Source: an uncultured Bacillota bacterium (GTDB taxonomy: Bacteria; Bacillota; Dehalobacteriia; UBA4068; UBA4997). From it: 64,000 bases of DNA. This document shows, piece after piece, positions 15,020 to 23,108 of the stretch. The stretch's first letter is position 1. Each line of letters opens with the position of its first letter. Under the pieces are notes generated by a model. It was not told the DNA's origin. It worked only from the letters and a program-made list of their open reading frames with translations, and ran no database searches. The position numbers were made by a program, and so were the translations under genes. Location of the stretch: NCBI GenBank assembly GCA_948907985.1, contig CAQWMM010000003.1, positions 1 to 64,000 of the forward strand, written 5' to 3'.

Positions 15020-15364
15020 TTGCAGACGGCGATTTTGGCAGAAACGCTGGCGGGGCTGGCCCAACGGGCGGCGGACAGTCAGTTGGCGGTGAACTTTGCC
15101 TTTGGCCGGGTGGTGGGGGAAAGCCCTTTGCAGATTTTGGTGGAGCAGCGGCTTTTGGTTCCGGAGGAACAGCTGATTTTGACCGACCCGGTGATTGGCA
15201 GTGTGGAGCGGCGGCTGGACGACGAGCGTTATTTACATGATAAGATTTATACCGTTTATCATAATTTGACGCTTGACGATCGGGTTTTGCTGGCCTGCGT
15301 ACAGGGCGGGCAGGCTTATGTGATCGTCAGCCGTTATTATGCTACGGAACTGGACGAGGCCTGA
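15020..15364 (+). CDS. Baseplate protein, XkdR-like (DUF2577)
   Basis: A 114-residue, beta-rich protein with the DUF2577 pattern: an N-terminal helix, FAFGRVVGESPLQILVEQRLLVPEEQLIL, a charged loop, and the C-terminal DDRVLLACVQGGQAYVIVSRY. Family members form part of the spike/hub in contractile tails. The TTG start has a near-perfect AAGGAGGTGA about 6 nt upstream. Confidence 0.75.
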   Translation: MQTAILAETLAGLAQRAADSQLAVNFAFGRVVGESPLQILVEQRLLVPEEQLILTDPVIGSVERRLDDERYLHDKIYTVYHNLTLDDRVLLACVQGGQAYVIVSRYYATELDEA

Positions 15365-15399
15365 AAAACAGGTTTTGATAATGAAAAGGGGGTGAAAAG

Positions 15400-16362
15400 A
15401 TGGAACTTTGGGAAGATGCACTGCGCGCAGGCCTGAATTGGCTGCGGCAGGGGCGCGTTTGGCAACAACGAGCGGTTGACCGGCAAAGTCTGGGCGGCGG
15501 GCGGCCGCTGGTGAGCGAGGGCTCGACGGTGGGGAGGCCGAGCGAACAGGAGTTGGCCCTGTTGTTGGGCGTGGTTGGCAGGCCGGAAAACCCCGGCAAA
15601 AAAATTCGGCAGGGGTTGAGTAATCTGAACCGGCCCGGAGGCGGCGGCAGGCCGCAGAAGCGGGCGGCCTTGCCCGCACTGCCGAACCTGCCTGCACCGC
15701 CGGACTTGGTTACGTTGCCAGGCTCGCCCGCGTTGTCAGGCTCGTTGGTTGCGGCGGCTGGGAAAAAAAATGTACGGGGGCGGCCGCCAGTTGATTTGGC
15801 CGTTCGGCTGCCGGCGTTTACAGCGCGGCCGAATACTGGCCAACCGCCGGAAACCGCCGCCGAAGCGGAAACGGACGGACAGTCGCCAATTCTGGCAGAT
15901 TGGGCGGTTGACGTGCGGGCGGGAATGGAAGTGCGAAATTCTCCGGCGCGGGAAATGGCCGGCGAGGCGCAAAGCGCTGCGGGGCTGGCGGCTATCTTGG
16001 CTGAAAGCGAGGAGGTGATTTCGCGGCAGAGCGGCGAGGCGGCGGTGGCTGGGCCTGCTGATATAATAGCGGAAGCGAGCGGGCCGCCGGATAAAATACC
16101 GGAGCTGAACAGCGGGGAGCGGGTGGCTGCAATACCGGTGGCGAACAGGCCGGAGCCGGCGGACGATAATCAAAGGCTGGCGGCGGCAATTAATCTGACC
16201 GAAAAGGCGGCGCGCGAAACCCAGTTAGCGGTGGAGAGCCGGGCCGGCGATAGCGATTTTTTGACGGCATCGGCTGTGGATTTGGACGGTTTGGCCGATT
16301 TGGTAGCCGAAAGGCTGTGCGATGATATTGAGGCGATATTGAACAGTTCATCCTTGGTGTGA
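15400..16362 (+). CDS. Phage protein of unknown function, possible short tape measure
   Basis: A 320-residue protein rich in Ala, Gly, Pro and Arg, of low complexity in its centre (about 60-260). Residues 1-30 and 245-320 look helical; the end reads LDGLADLVAERLCDDIEAILNSS. GGGGGTGAAAAG precedes the ATG. It lies directly upstream of the XkdN-like chaperone gene, and no other gene in the cassette could be the tape measure. A tape measure is normally longer, helical and placed after the chaperone, so this role is only a candidate; a scaffold or linker is possible. Confidence 0.55.
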   Translation: MELWEDALRAGLNWLRQGRVWQQRAVDRQSLGGGRPLVSEGSTVGRPSEQELALLLGVVGRPENPGKKIRQGLSNLNRPGGGGRPQKRAALPALPNLPAPPDLVTLPGSPALSGSLVAAAGKKNVRGRPPVDLAVRLPAFTARPNTGQPPETAAEAETDGQSPILADWAVDVRAGMEVRNSPAREMAGEAQSAAGLAAILAESEEVISRQSGEAAVAGPADIIAEASGPPDKIPELNSGERVAAIPVANRPEPADDNQRLAAAINLTEKAARETQLAVESRAGDSDFLTASAVDLDGLADLVAERLCDDIEAILNSSSLV

Positions 16363-16373
16363 GGGGAGGTGAA

Positions 16374-16772
16374 ATGATGAGCCAGAGTTTGACGGCTTTT
16401 TTGCAGGCTAATGCCCGGCGGGAGAATGTGCGCGTGGCGGTATCCGACCGGTTTGTGGACGAGGCGGGCCGGGCGCAGGAATGGGAATTGCAGCCTTTAA
16501 CCGCGGCGGATTGGCAGGAGCTTTTGCTGGCGGCGGGCGGCGCCGGGCAGCCGCATTATAACGACATCTTTTTGGCGCTTTTGGCAAAATCTGTGGTGTG
16601 GCCGGATTTGAACAGCGCCGAATTGCAGGACAGTTATGGAGTGTTGGGGGCGGAAAAGCTGCTGTTGGCGATGCTCTCGCCGGGCGAATATCAGGTTTTG
16701 CAGAGCGCTTTTGAGCAGCTTAATTTGCAGAGCCAGGCGGCGGGCGCGCAGTTGGCGGCGGCAAAAAACTGA
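16374..16772 (+). CDS. Tail assembly chaperone, XkdN-like, zero-frame product
   Basis: The 132-residue protein resembles XkdN of PBSX: SLTAFLQANARRENVRVAVSDRF, DEAGRAQEWELQPLTAADWQELL and a helical C-terminus. Such chaperones coat the tape measure during tail assembly. GGGGAGGTGA precedes twin ATGs at 16374 and 16377. The gene ends in GCA AAA AAC TGA, which is a slippery site, so a longer product is expected by -1 frameshifting. Confidence 0.82.
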   Translation: MMSQSLTAFLQANARRENVRVAVSDRFVDEAGRAQEWELQPLTAADWQELLLAAGGAGQPHYNDIFLALLAKSVVWPDLNSAELQDSYGVLGAEKLLLAMLSPGEYQVLQSAFEQLNLQSQAAGAQLAAAKN

Positions 16773-16927
16773 TTGAGGCCGGCGATTGGGAGGTGAGCGC
16801 GGCGTTGGCGGCAATGCTGCGCTGGGGCTGGCGGCCAACGGATTTTATCCATATGAGCGCTGCCGAGCGGGCCTTTGTAATTGCCGGCCTGCAAAAGGAG
16901 TTGGCGGTTGGGCAGCGGTGCGTTTGA
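16374..16927 (+). CDS. Tail assembly chaperone, -1 frameshift fusion product
   Basis: Slipping back one base at A AAA AAC (16763-16769) joins the chaperone to a frame that stays open to TGA at 16925-16927, adding about 53 residues that begin KLIEAGDWEVSAALAAML and contain RWGWRPTDFIHMSAAERAF. This downstream frame has no start codon of its own with a ribosome site. The layout equals the gpG/gpGT arrangement of phage tails, in which the long form is made at a low ratio. Confidence 0.75.
16763..16769 (+). other. Programmed -1 ribosomal frameshift site
   Basis: A AAA AAC is an exact X XXY YYZ heptamer in the correct phase, one codon before the zero-frame stop. Both shifted codons re-pair on slippage. 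Confidence 0.8.
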
Positions 16928-16950
16928 ATATGAAAGGAGGTGAGCGGTAT

Positions 16951-17220
16951 ATGCTGGAGGAATTGCGGGCCTTATTTGGCGAGGCGGTTAATGAGGAAAA
17001 TTTGGCCGAGTTTGAACGCAAATTTGTTAGCCGGACAAGCTATGAGGAATTGCAGCGGCAGTTTAGCCCGGAATGGTTGGGGCTGGCCCCGGCGGCGGGC
17101 TGCGATGTGGAAGATATTGGCGGCGCAGACGGCGGTTGGAGCCTGCGTTTGGCCCAGGCCGAGGGCGTGGCGGCGATTAAGCTTAAGCAGGAGGCGGCGG
17201 CCAGGGGGATTATCGTGTGA
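16951..17220 (+). CDS. Small phage protein upstream of the capsid gene
   Basis: An 89-residue acidic protein starting MLEELRALFGEAVNEENLAEFERKF with helical N- and C-terminal parts. AAAGGAGGTGA lies 7 nt before the ATG, so it is well translated. Its place directly before the major capsid gene and its acidic helical nature would suit a mini-scaffold, but no family was recognised. Confidence 0.65.
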   Translation: MLEELRALFGEAVNEENLAEFERKFVSRTSYEELQRQFSPEWLGLAPAAGCDVEDIGGADGGWSLRLAQAEGVAAIKLKQEAAARGIIV

Positions 17221-17325
17221 GCGGCGGAGTGAAATTGTTGGGGAAATTTATAAAATATCTTAAAGAACGTTTGTTAAAGGTTTATTTAATAAAAATTATA
17301 CTTAAATAGAAAGGATTGATTAATA

Positions 17326-18318
17326 ATGACACAGGTAAGTAATATTGGTACGGTTTGGAATTTGCCTAATTATGCCGGTGAACTGTTTTGCGCCGACGCG
17401 ATGCAAACCCCGCTTTTGGCGATGATTGGCGGGCTTTCCGGCGGGAGAATGACCACTAATTTTGAATTCCCTACGGCAGCGCTGTTTGATTATCCGGAGG
17501 CCGTTCAGCCGGCGATTTCGGAAGAGGCGGCGGCGGTGGCCCCGGAGGCGCAGATGGCGGTACGCGAGCAGCAAACCAACGTGGTGCAGATTCATCAGGA
17601 GGTTATCAATTTGACTTATGCCAAGCAAAGCAACTGCGGGCGTATGCAGGGATTGAATACTGCCGGTGAGGAGGGCAACCCGTTAGCTGACGAGAGGGCT
17701 TTTCAGGTTCAGCATAAGCTGATTAAAATTGCCCGAGATGTGGAACACAGCTTTATTAACGGCAAGTTTCAGCGGGCGGACAGCAGCAGCAAGGCTAATA
17801 AGACGCGCGGCTTGTTGGAACTTTGCAGCGGCGGCACGACTATTGACGCTAAGGGCGCGGCGTTGAGCAAGACGCTTTTGCAGCAGGTTTTCCGTGCGAT
17901 GGCCGATAATGGCGCGTACTTCAGTAATATGGTGATGTTTTTGCCGGCTTTTCAGAAACAGGCGCTTTCGGAACTTTATTCCTCGCAGTTTGCGGGCACT
18001 GCTGTTTATACGCCCAGTCAACGCCAGGTGGGCGGTGTGAATATTACGGAACTGGAAACCGATTTTTGCCGTTTGGGCGTTTGTTGGGACCGTTTTATGC
18101 CGGCGGATAGCATTTTGATTGCCGATGTGGCACATTTGGCCCCGGTGTTCCAGGCTGTGCCGGGAAAGGGCGTGCTGTTTGAGGAGGAACTGGCCAAAAC
18201 CGGCGCGGCGGATAAAATCCAGATTTATGGTCAAATTGGTTTGGCGCACGGCCCGGCCTTTTTGCATGCCTCGATTACCGGACTGGCGGCGGGAACGACC
18301 GCCGGCAGCGGTGAGTAA
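17326..18318 (+). CDS. Phage major capsid protein, SU10-like (DUF5309)
   Basis: A 330-residue HK97-fold capsid protein of the SU10/DUF5309 type. Supporting blocks are QTPLLAMIGGLSGGRMTTNFEF near the start, LADERAFQVQHKLIKIARDVEHSFINGK in the centre, and VCWDRFMPADSILIADVAHLAPVF near the end. There is no separate protease gene or N-terminal scaffold domain. A 105-bp AT-rich gap precedes it and may hold an internal promoter; GAAAGGATTGAT is the ribosome site. Confidence 0.88.
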   Translation: MTQVSNIGTVWNLPNYAGELFCADAMQTPLLAMIGGLSGGRMTTNFEFPTAALFDYPEAVQPAISEEAAAVAPEAQMAVREQQTNVVQIHQEVINLTYAKQSNCGRMQGLNTAGEEGNPLADERAFQVQHKLIKIARDVEHSFINGKFQRADSSSKANKTRGLLELCSGGTTIDAKGAALSKTLLQQVFRAMADNGAYFSNMVMFLPAFQKQALSELYSSQFAGTAVYTPSQRQVGGVNITELETDFCRLGVCWDRFMPADSILIADVAHLAPVFQAVPGKGVLFEEELAKTGAADKIQIYGQIGLAHGPAFLHASITGLAAGTTAGSGE

Positions 18319-18320
18319 TT

Positions 18321-18785
18321 ATGTTGGCGAAGTTGACTATTCAGCCGGAGGAACTGCGCGAACGGCTGTTGGCTTTGGGCTATGAGTTTGCGGAAACTGG
18401 CCCGGATTCGGAGCCGGACGAGGCTGATTTGTGTTTGGCGGGACGGCGGGCGGCGGCGTTCGCTGTGCGCTTTTGTAACCGGATTGACTGGGCCAGGTTG
18501 GAGTTGGCGGAGCAGGAGGGGCAGGCGTGCGAACTGCCCCCGGCCCTGCGCGAGGCCTTGCTGGACCTGGCGGCGGGCTATTTTTTGCAGGCCAAAATGG
18601 CCCTGGCCCCGGAAAGTTTGGCGGTGATGCCAACGCTGACCTCTTTGCGTTTGGGGGACGCCACCTGGGGTTTTGGCGGCGGTACGCAGAAAAGCGGCGT
18701 CGACTCTTTGAGCCGGGCGGAACTTTTGGCCGCCGGCCTGCTGCGGGAGGCCCGGGCGGCGCTGTGCGCCTGGCGTTCTCTTTGA
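18321..18785 (+). CDS. Head-tail connector protein
   Basis: A 154-residue helical protein directly after the capsid gene, with the look of adaptor proteins (gp6/gp15 type): FCNRIDWARLELAE and LREALLDLAAGYFLQAKM helices, then a Gly-rich loop and a C-terminal helix. Position and fold pattern support a role joining portal and tail. The start lies 2 nt after the capsid stop. Confidence 0.65.
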   Translation: MLAKLTIQPEELRERLLALGYEFAETGPDSEPDEADLCLAGRRAAAFAVRFCNRIDWARLELAEQEGQACELPPALREALLDLAAGYFLQAKMALAPESLAVMPTLTSLRLGDATWGFGGGTQKSGVDSLSRAELLAAGLLREARAALCAWRSL

Positions 18786-18827
18786 TTTGGCCGGTTGGCC
18801 GGAAATTGACAGCTTGGGGGTGATTGT

Positions 18828-19241
18828 TTGTATGCGCAGAAAATGACCGCGCTTTATGCCCGGGCGGGCCGGATGATGCAGCAGTTTTTGGACGGTATTT
18901 GCACGGTCTATGCTTTGCAGCCATTGGCGCAGGACGGTGTTTTATGCGGCGGGTTTGCTGATTTTGCCGGTTGGCAGCCGGTGGAGGGGCAGGAAAGCCT
19001 GCCCTGCCATTTGGCCGTGCAGCAGAATGGGCCGGCGGCGGCGGACGAGGACGGCAGCCGGGTGGCAGCGCACTGCCGCTTGTTTTTAAGCCGGGCGGAG
19101 CAGAGCGGCGCGCCGCCTGCCGGCAGCCGGATGCGGGTGGAGCAGCAGGGGCAGGTTTTTTGGCTGGCTTGCAGCGGGCTGGCGGCCAGTTATCCCACGC
19201 ATTGGGAAATGGAGGTTAAATTGTTGGATGAGCGGGCCTGA
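18828..19241 (+). CDS. Putative head closure / neck protein
   Basis: 137 residues with an N-terminal helix followed by beta strands, and a C-terminal RMRVEQQGQVFWLACSGLAASYPTHWEMEVKLLDE block like neck or stopper proteins. A TTG at 18828 follows GGGGGTGATTG; an ATG five codons later is the alternative. It lies between connector and tail terminator, the usual position of the head-closure gene. Confidence 0.6.
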   Translation: MYAQKMTALYARAGRMMQQFLDGICTVYALQPLAQDGVLCGGFADFAGWQPVEGQESLPCHLAVQQNGPAAADEDGSRVAAHCRLFLSRAEQSGAPPAGSRMRVEQQGQVFWLACSGLAASYPTHWEMEVKLLDERA

Positions 19242-19262
19242 GCGAAAGGAGGCGGAGAACTT

Positions 19263-19799
19263 TTGCAGGATTTTTTATGGGCGGTGGCGGACAGGCTGCG
19301 CCGGCTTTTCCCGGAGGGAGCGCCGGTTTATTTTGGCCGGCTTTTGCAGGGTGAAAGAACGCCCTGTTTTTATTTGCCGCCGCCGGCGCTGCGCCGTCAG
19401 CTTTGGCCCTGCGGCCGGGTGCGCCGGGAAATTGAATTGGAACTGTGTTATTATCCCCGGCAGCGCCGATTTTCGGCGGAAACGGCGGCTAATTCGTCCG
19501 CGGCGCAAAATTTAAGCGGTTTGAGCGAACAGGAGCGCATCGGCGAGGGGTTGGTGCGCGGGATGGGCGAGTTGACGGGACGCCGGCGCGGTTATCGAGG
19601 CCGGGAACTTAGCTGGCAGGCTGGCAATGAATGTCTGCGCTTTAAGGCCAGGTATGTTTATTATACCACTTTGGAGCTGGAGGCGGCGGACGGCTGGAGC
19701 GAGCCGCCGGCAGGCGCGGATTTGATGGAGTTCTGGTTATTGGCGGACAGCGAAGATAATAACGACAATATTGTAAATGATGATCATACAGAAAAATAA
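19263..19799 (+). CDS. Putative tail terminator / completion protein
   Basis: 178 residues: LWAVADRLRRLFPEGAPVYFGRLLQGERTPCFYL at the start, a central IELELCYYPRQ strand block, and FKARYVYYTTLELEA near the end. This is the pattern of minor tail proteins encoded just before the sheath in PBSX-type elements. The TTG start follows AAAGGAGG. The last 15 residues are Asp/Asn-rich. Confidence 0.6.
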   Translation: MQDFLWAVADRLRRLFPEGAPVYFGRLLQGERTPCFYLPPPALRRQLWPCGRVRREIELELCYYPRQRRFSAETAANSSAAQNLSGLSEQERIGEGLVRGMGELTGRRRGYRGRELSWQAGNECLRFKARYVYYTTLELEAADGWSEPPAGADLMEFWLLADSEDNNDNIVNDDHTEK

Positions 19800-19822
19800 A
19801 TTTTATAATGGAGGGAAGAAGT

Positions 19823-21130
19823 ATGGCGTTTGGTGGCGGAAGTTTTGTAACGCAAAATAAAATTTTGCCCGGGGTTTATGTGAATGTTAATCAGCAGAGC
19901 CGGGCTGGTTCTAACGTGTCTGAGCGGGGCGTGGCTGCTTTAGGCCTGGAGCTGGACTGGGGGCCGGAGGGCGAGCCCTTTTTTGTGGAGGCCGGCGAGT
20001 TTAGGAGCAAGGCGCAAAAGCTGTTTGGTTATGCTTATGGTGATGAAAAGCTGAAAGGGCTGCGGGATTTGTTTCTGCACGCGGGGGGTTGTTATTTTTA
20101 TCGTTTGAATGGCGGCGCTAAGGCGGGCTGCGCTTTGAGCACGGCCAAATACAGCGGCGAGCGGGGCAACGCGCTGACGGTGAAGGTGGAGGCTGGGCCG
20201 GAACCGGGCGGCGGTTTTGAGGTTATAACTTTTTTGGCCGGCCAGGAGATTGACCGCCAGCAGGTGAGCAGCGCCGCCGCTTTGCGGGATAATGATTTTG
20301 TTTGTTGGAAAAAAGACGCGGAACTGACGGCTGACAGTTATGTTCAGCTGACCGGAGGCAGCAGCAAGGCTAAGGCGGCCGCGGAGGATTATCAAACGAT
20401 GCTTGAGGCGTTGACGGAATGTGATTTTAACGTTTTGGGCTGTTTGAGCACGGAGCAGGCCGTGAAAACTTTGCTGGCCAAGTATACCAGAGAACAGCGC
20501 GAGGATAACGGGCGCAAGTTCCAGACGGTGCTTTATGATTATGGGGCTAATTATGAGGGCGTGATTTCAGTGGGCTGCCCGGCGGCGGAAACTGATTGGC
20601 CGGCCAGCGCGTTGGTTTATTGGGTGTTGGGCGCGGAAGCCGGCTGCGCGGTGAACGCTACGCTGACCAATGCCGTTTACGACGGGGAGATTAAGGCGCA
20701 GGCGGTAAGCGGGCAGCGGAATTTGCAGCAGGCCCTGTTGGACGGGAAACTGGTTTTGCACCGTTTGAACGGCGAACTTCGGGTTTTGGAGGACGTGAAC
20801 TCTCTGGTGGGCTGGCAGGAGAGCGGCCAGGAAGACCGGCGCTTTAATCAGACGATCAGAGTGCTGGACCAGATTGTGCTGGATTTGGCCGGCCTGTTTT
20901 ATCAGCGTTATTTGGGAATTGTGCCTAATGACAACGCCGGGCGCATTAGCCTGTGGAGCGATGTGGTGGCTTACTTCCGCAAGCTGGAGGGGCTGCGCGC
21001 TATCGAGGGCTTTTCTACCGACGACGTGGCGGTGGAGCAGGGCGAAAATAAAAAAGCGGTGGTGGTTTCGGTCCGTCTGAACGTAACCAACGCGATGTCG
21101 CAGTTATACCTGACGGTTACTTTTAACTAA
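19823..21130 (+). CDS. Contractile tail sheath protein, XkdK family
   Basis: The 435-residue sheath surrounds the tail tube and contracts during injection. Family marks are the N-terminal LPGVYVNV, RGVAALGLELDWGPEGEPF (about 40-58), and the C-terminal FQRYLG-like stretch FYQRYLGIVPNDNAGR with a final VVVSVRLNVTNAMSQLYLTVTF strand pair that interlocks subunits. The ATG at 19823 follows GGAGGGAAG; an ATG at 19808 overlaps that ribosome site and was not used. Confidence 0.93.
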   Translation: MAFGGGSFVTQNKILPGVYVNVNQQSRAGSNVSERGVAALGLELDWGPEGEPFFVEAGEFRSKAQKLFGYAYGDEKLKGLRDLFLHAGGCYFYRLNGGAKAGCALSTAKYSGERGNALTVKVEAGPEPGGGFEVITFLAGQEIDRQQVSSAAALRDNDFVCWKKDAELTADSYVQLTGGSSKAKAAAEDYQTMLEALTECDFNVLGCLSTEQAVKTLLAKYTREQREDNGRKFQTVLYDYGANYEGVISVGCPAAETDWPASALVYWVLGAEAGCAVNATLTNAVYDGEIKAQAVSGQRNLQQALLDGKLVLHRLNGELRVLEDVNSLVGWQESGQEDRRFNQTIRVLDQIVLDLAGLFYQRYLGIVPNDNAGRISLWSDVVAYFRKLEGLRAIEGFSTDDVAVEQGENKKAVVVSVRLNVTNAMSQLYLTVTFN

Positions 21131-21160
21131 AAATTAATAATATAGAAAGAGGGGAAAAAT

Positions 21161-21628
21161 ATGGCAACAACCATGAACGCCTGGGACGCTTTAAGCGCCG
21201 GATTGGCGGAATGTTATGTTACAATCGACGGACGGCGTTATAAATTTATGCAGGCCATTAATCTGGAGGCCAGCATTGAAAAGAAAAAAATGCAGGTGCC
21301 GGTTTTGGGACGCGTTGGCCGGGGCAATAAAGGCGTTAGCTGGAGCGGTTCCGGCAAGGCGACCTTTCATTATAACAGCTCGGTGTTTCGGGAACTGTTG
21401 TATCGCTTTAAGGAAAGCGGCGAGGATATGTATTTTGATATTCAGATTACTAACGAGGACCCGGTGAGCAGCGTTGGCCGGCAAACGGTGATTTTGAAAG
21501 ACTGCAACCTGGACGGCGGCGTTTTGGCCAAGTTCAGCGCGGAGGATGAATATTTGGAGGAGGAACTGCGCTTTACCTTTGAAGACTTTGAGATCCCGGA
21601 GAAATTCAGTAATCTGGCCGGGATGTAG
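21161..21628 (+). CDS. Tail tube protein, XkdM family
   Basis: A 155-residue tube protein: MNAWDALSAGLAECYVTIDGRRYKFMQAINLEA at the start and DIQITNEDPVSSVGRQTVILKDCNLDGGVLAKF towards the end are typical. It polymerises into the inner tube of the contractile tail. It follows the sheath by 30 nt, the standard order. Confidence 0.92.
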   Translation: MATTMNAWDALSAGLAECYVTIDGRRYKFMQAINLEASIEKKKMQVPVLGRVGRGNKGVSWSGSGKATFHYNSSVFRELLYRFKESGEDMYFDIQITNEDPVSSVGRQTVILKDCNLDGGVLAKFSAEDEYLEEELRFTFEDFEIPEKFSNLAGM

Positions 21629-21646
21629 GCGGGGGAGGCCGAACTG

Positions 21647-22012
21647 ATGACGGAGGAGAGCAGAACCTATGCAATGAGCGAGCTTTCCGGCCAGGGCTGT
21701 GTGCTGCGGGGTATGACGGAGGGAGCGGCGGCGCTGCGCCAGACGGTGTTTATGCTTTTGCAGACTGAAGCCGGGCAGTGGCCGGTTTATCCTGACGGTT
21801 TTGGCGTGGAGCTGGCCGACCTGTTCGGCCAGCCCCTGGTTTATGTGATACCGGAGGTGGAAAGGCGGCTGCGGGAGGCGCTGCTGCGGGACGAGCGGAT
21901 TTTGAACGTGGAAAATTTCAGCTTTAAGCAGCAGAGCAGCCGCCTGCTGGTTGAGTTCACGGTGAAAAGCGTTTACGGCGAAATGACGCTGGCCGCGGAA
22001 ATTGCGCTTTAG
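21647..22012 (+). CDS. Baseplate wedge protein, XkdS / gp25-like
   Basis: 121 residues with the DUF2634/gp25 pattern: LRQTVFMLLQTEAGQWPVYPDGFGVELADLFGQP, EVERRLREALLRDERI and VEFTVKSVYGEM. In contractile tails gp25 joins sheath initiation and the baseplate. In PBSX several genes (N, O, P, Q, R) separate tube from XkdS; here they are directly adjacent because those genes lie upstream. Confidence 0.88.
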   Translation: MTEESRTYAMSELSGQGCVLRGMTEGAAALRQTVFMLLQTEAGQWPVYPDGFGVELADLFGQPLVYVIPEVERRLREALLRDERILNVENFSFKQQSSRLLVEFTVKSVYGEMTLAAEIAL

Positions 22013-22037
22013 GCGGACAGGCGGGGAGGTGAAAGAA

Positions 22038-23108
22038 ATGTTTGAAAATATGACCTATGAAAAAATTATGAACGATATGTTGGCGCAGGTGAATAACCCT
22101 GTGGATAAGCGCGAGGGTTCGCTGATTTGGGATGCGCTGGCCCCGGCGGCCTGGGAACTGGCCAGACTTTATGCCGCTATGGACCAGGTTTTGTTGGAGG
22201 GGTTTGCCGATACGGCCTCGCGCCAGTATTTAATTCTGCGGGCCAGCGAACGGGGATTGACGCCGCGGCAGGCCAGCGCCGCCAGAGCCCTGGGCGAGAT
22301 TGAACTGGCGGCGGGGGCTAAAGCGCCGCTGGGCGCGCGTTTTTGCTGCGACCGTTTTAACTGGCGTATTGTGGCTGATTTAGGCGATAAACTTTATGAA
22401 CTGGAATGTGAGGAGCTGGGCAGCAAGCCCAACGCTTATATTGGCAATATGGTGCCGCTGGAATATATGAACGGTTTGAATAAGGCGGAACTGCTCAGGA
22501 TTCTGGTCCCTGGCGAGGACGTGGAGAGTACGGAAAACTTCCGGGCGCGCTATTTGAAAGATTTGGTGGAACAGAGTTTTGGCGGCAATGCGGCAGATTA
22601 TGTTAATAAGGCGGAAAGTATCGCCGGGGTGGGCGCGGCTAAGGTGCAGGCGGCCTGGAAGGGCGGCGGCACTGTGAAACTGCTTTTGTTGAACGAAAAA
22701 ATGGGTGTGCCGGACAATGCGTTGGTGCAGCGCGTGCAGATGACTTTTGATCCACCGCCGGGGCAGGGTGCCGGTTTGGGATTGGCCCCGATTGGCCATG
22801 TGGTTACGGCGGCGGCAGCCAGAGCCAGAAGCGTGGCGGTGAGTTTGAACGTTACGCTGCGCGAGGGCTGGCAGCTTGCCGATGTGCAGAAAGCGGCGGC
22901 GGGCTGTGTGGACAAATATTTTGCGGATTTGTGCGCCGGATGGGGTGCGGCGGAGCGGCTGATTGTGCGCGTCAGCCAGTTGGAGGCCCGGATTTTGCAG
23001 CTTGACGGCATTTTGGATGTGGGCAGTTTGCAGCTGAACGGCCAGAGCGCAAACCTGACTTTGGCGGCGGATGAAATCCCGGTGCGGGGGCAGGTGAGCG
23101 TTCATTAA
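22038..23108 (+). CDS. Baseplate J-like protein, XkdT family
   Basis: The 356-residue wedge component has the gpJ pattern: REGSLIWDALAPAAWELARLYAAMD (about 20-44), ASRQYLILRASERGLTPRQA (about 59-78), ENFRARYLKDLVEQSFGGNAADYVNKAESIAGVGAAKV (about 164-201) and a VSLNVTLREGW C-terminal domain. The ATG at 22038 follows GGGGAGGTGAAAG. The upstream in-frame extension overlaps the previous gene and was not used. Confidence 0.92.
   Translation: MFENMTYEKIMNDMLAQVNNPVDKREGSLIWDALAPAAWELARLYAAMDQVLLEGFADTASRQYLILRASERGLTPRQASAARALGEIELAAGAKAPLGARFCCDRFNWRIVADLGDKLYELECEELGSKPNAYIGNMVPLEYMNGLNKAELLRILVPGEDVESTENFRARYLKDLVEQSFGGNAADYVNKAESIAGVGAAKVQAAWKGGGTVKLLLLNEKMGVPDNALVQRVQMTFDPPPGQGAGLGLAPIGHVVTAAAARARSVAVSLNVTLREGWQLADVQKAAAGCVDKYFADLCAGWGAAERLIVRVSQLEARILQLDGILDVGSLQLNGQSANLTLAADEIPVRGQVSVH

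Noticed and set aside
16786..16950. Upstream extension of the small gene before the capsid
   Set aside because: The extension overlaps the -1 frameshift frame of the chaperone, and a perfect ribosome site serves the ATG at 16951.
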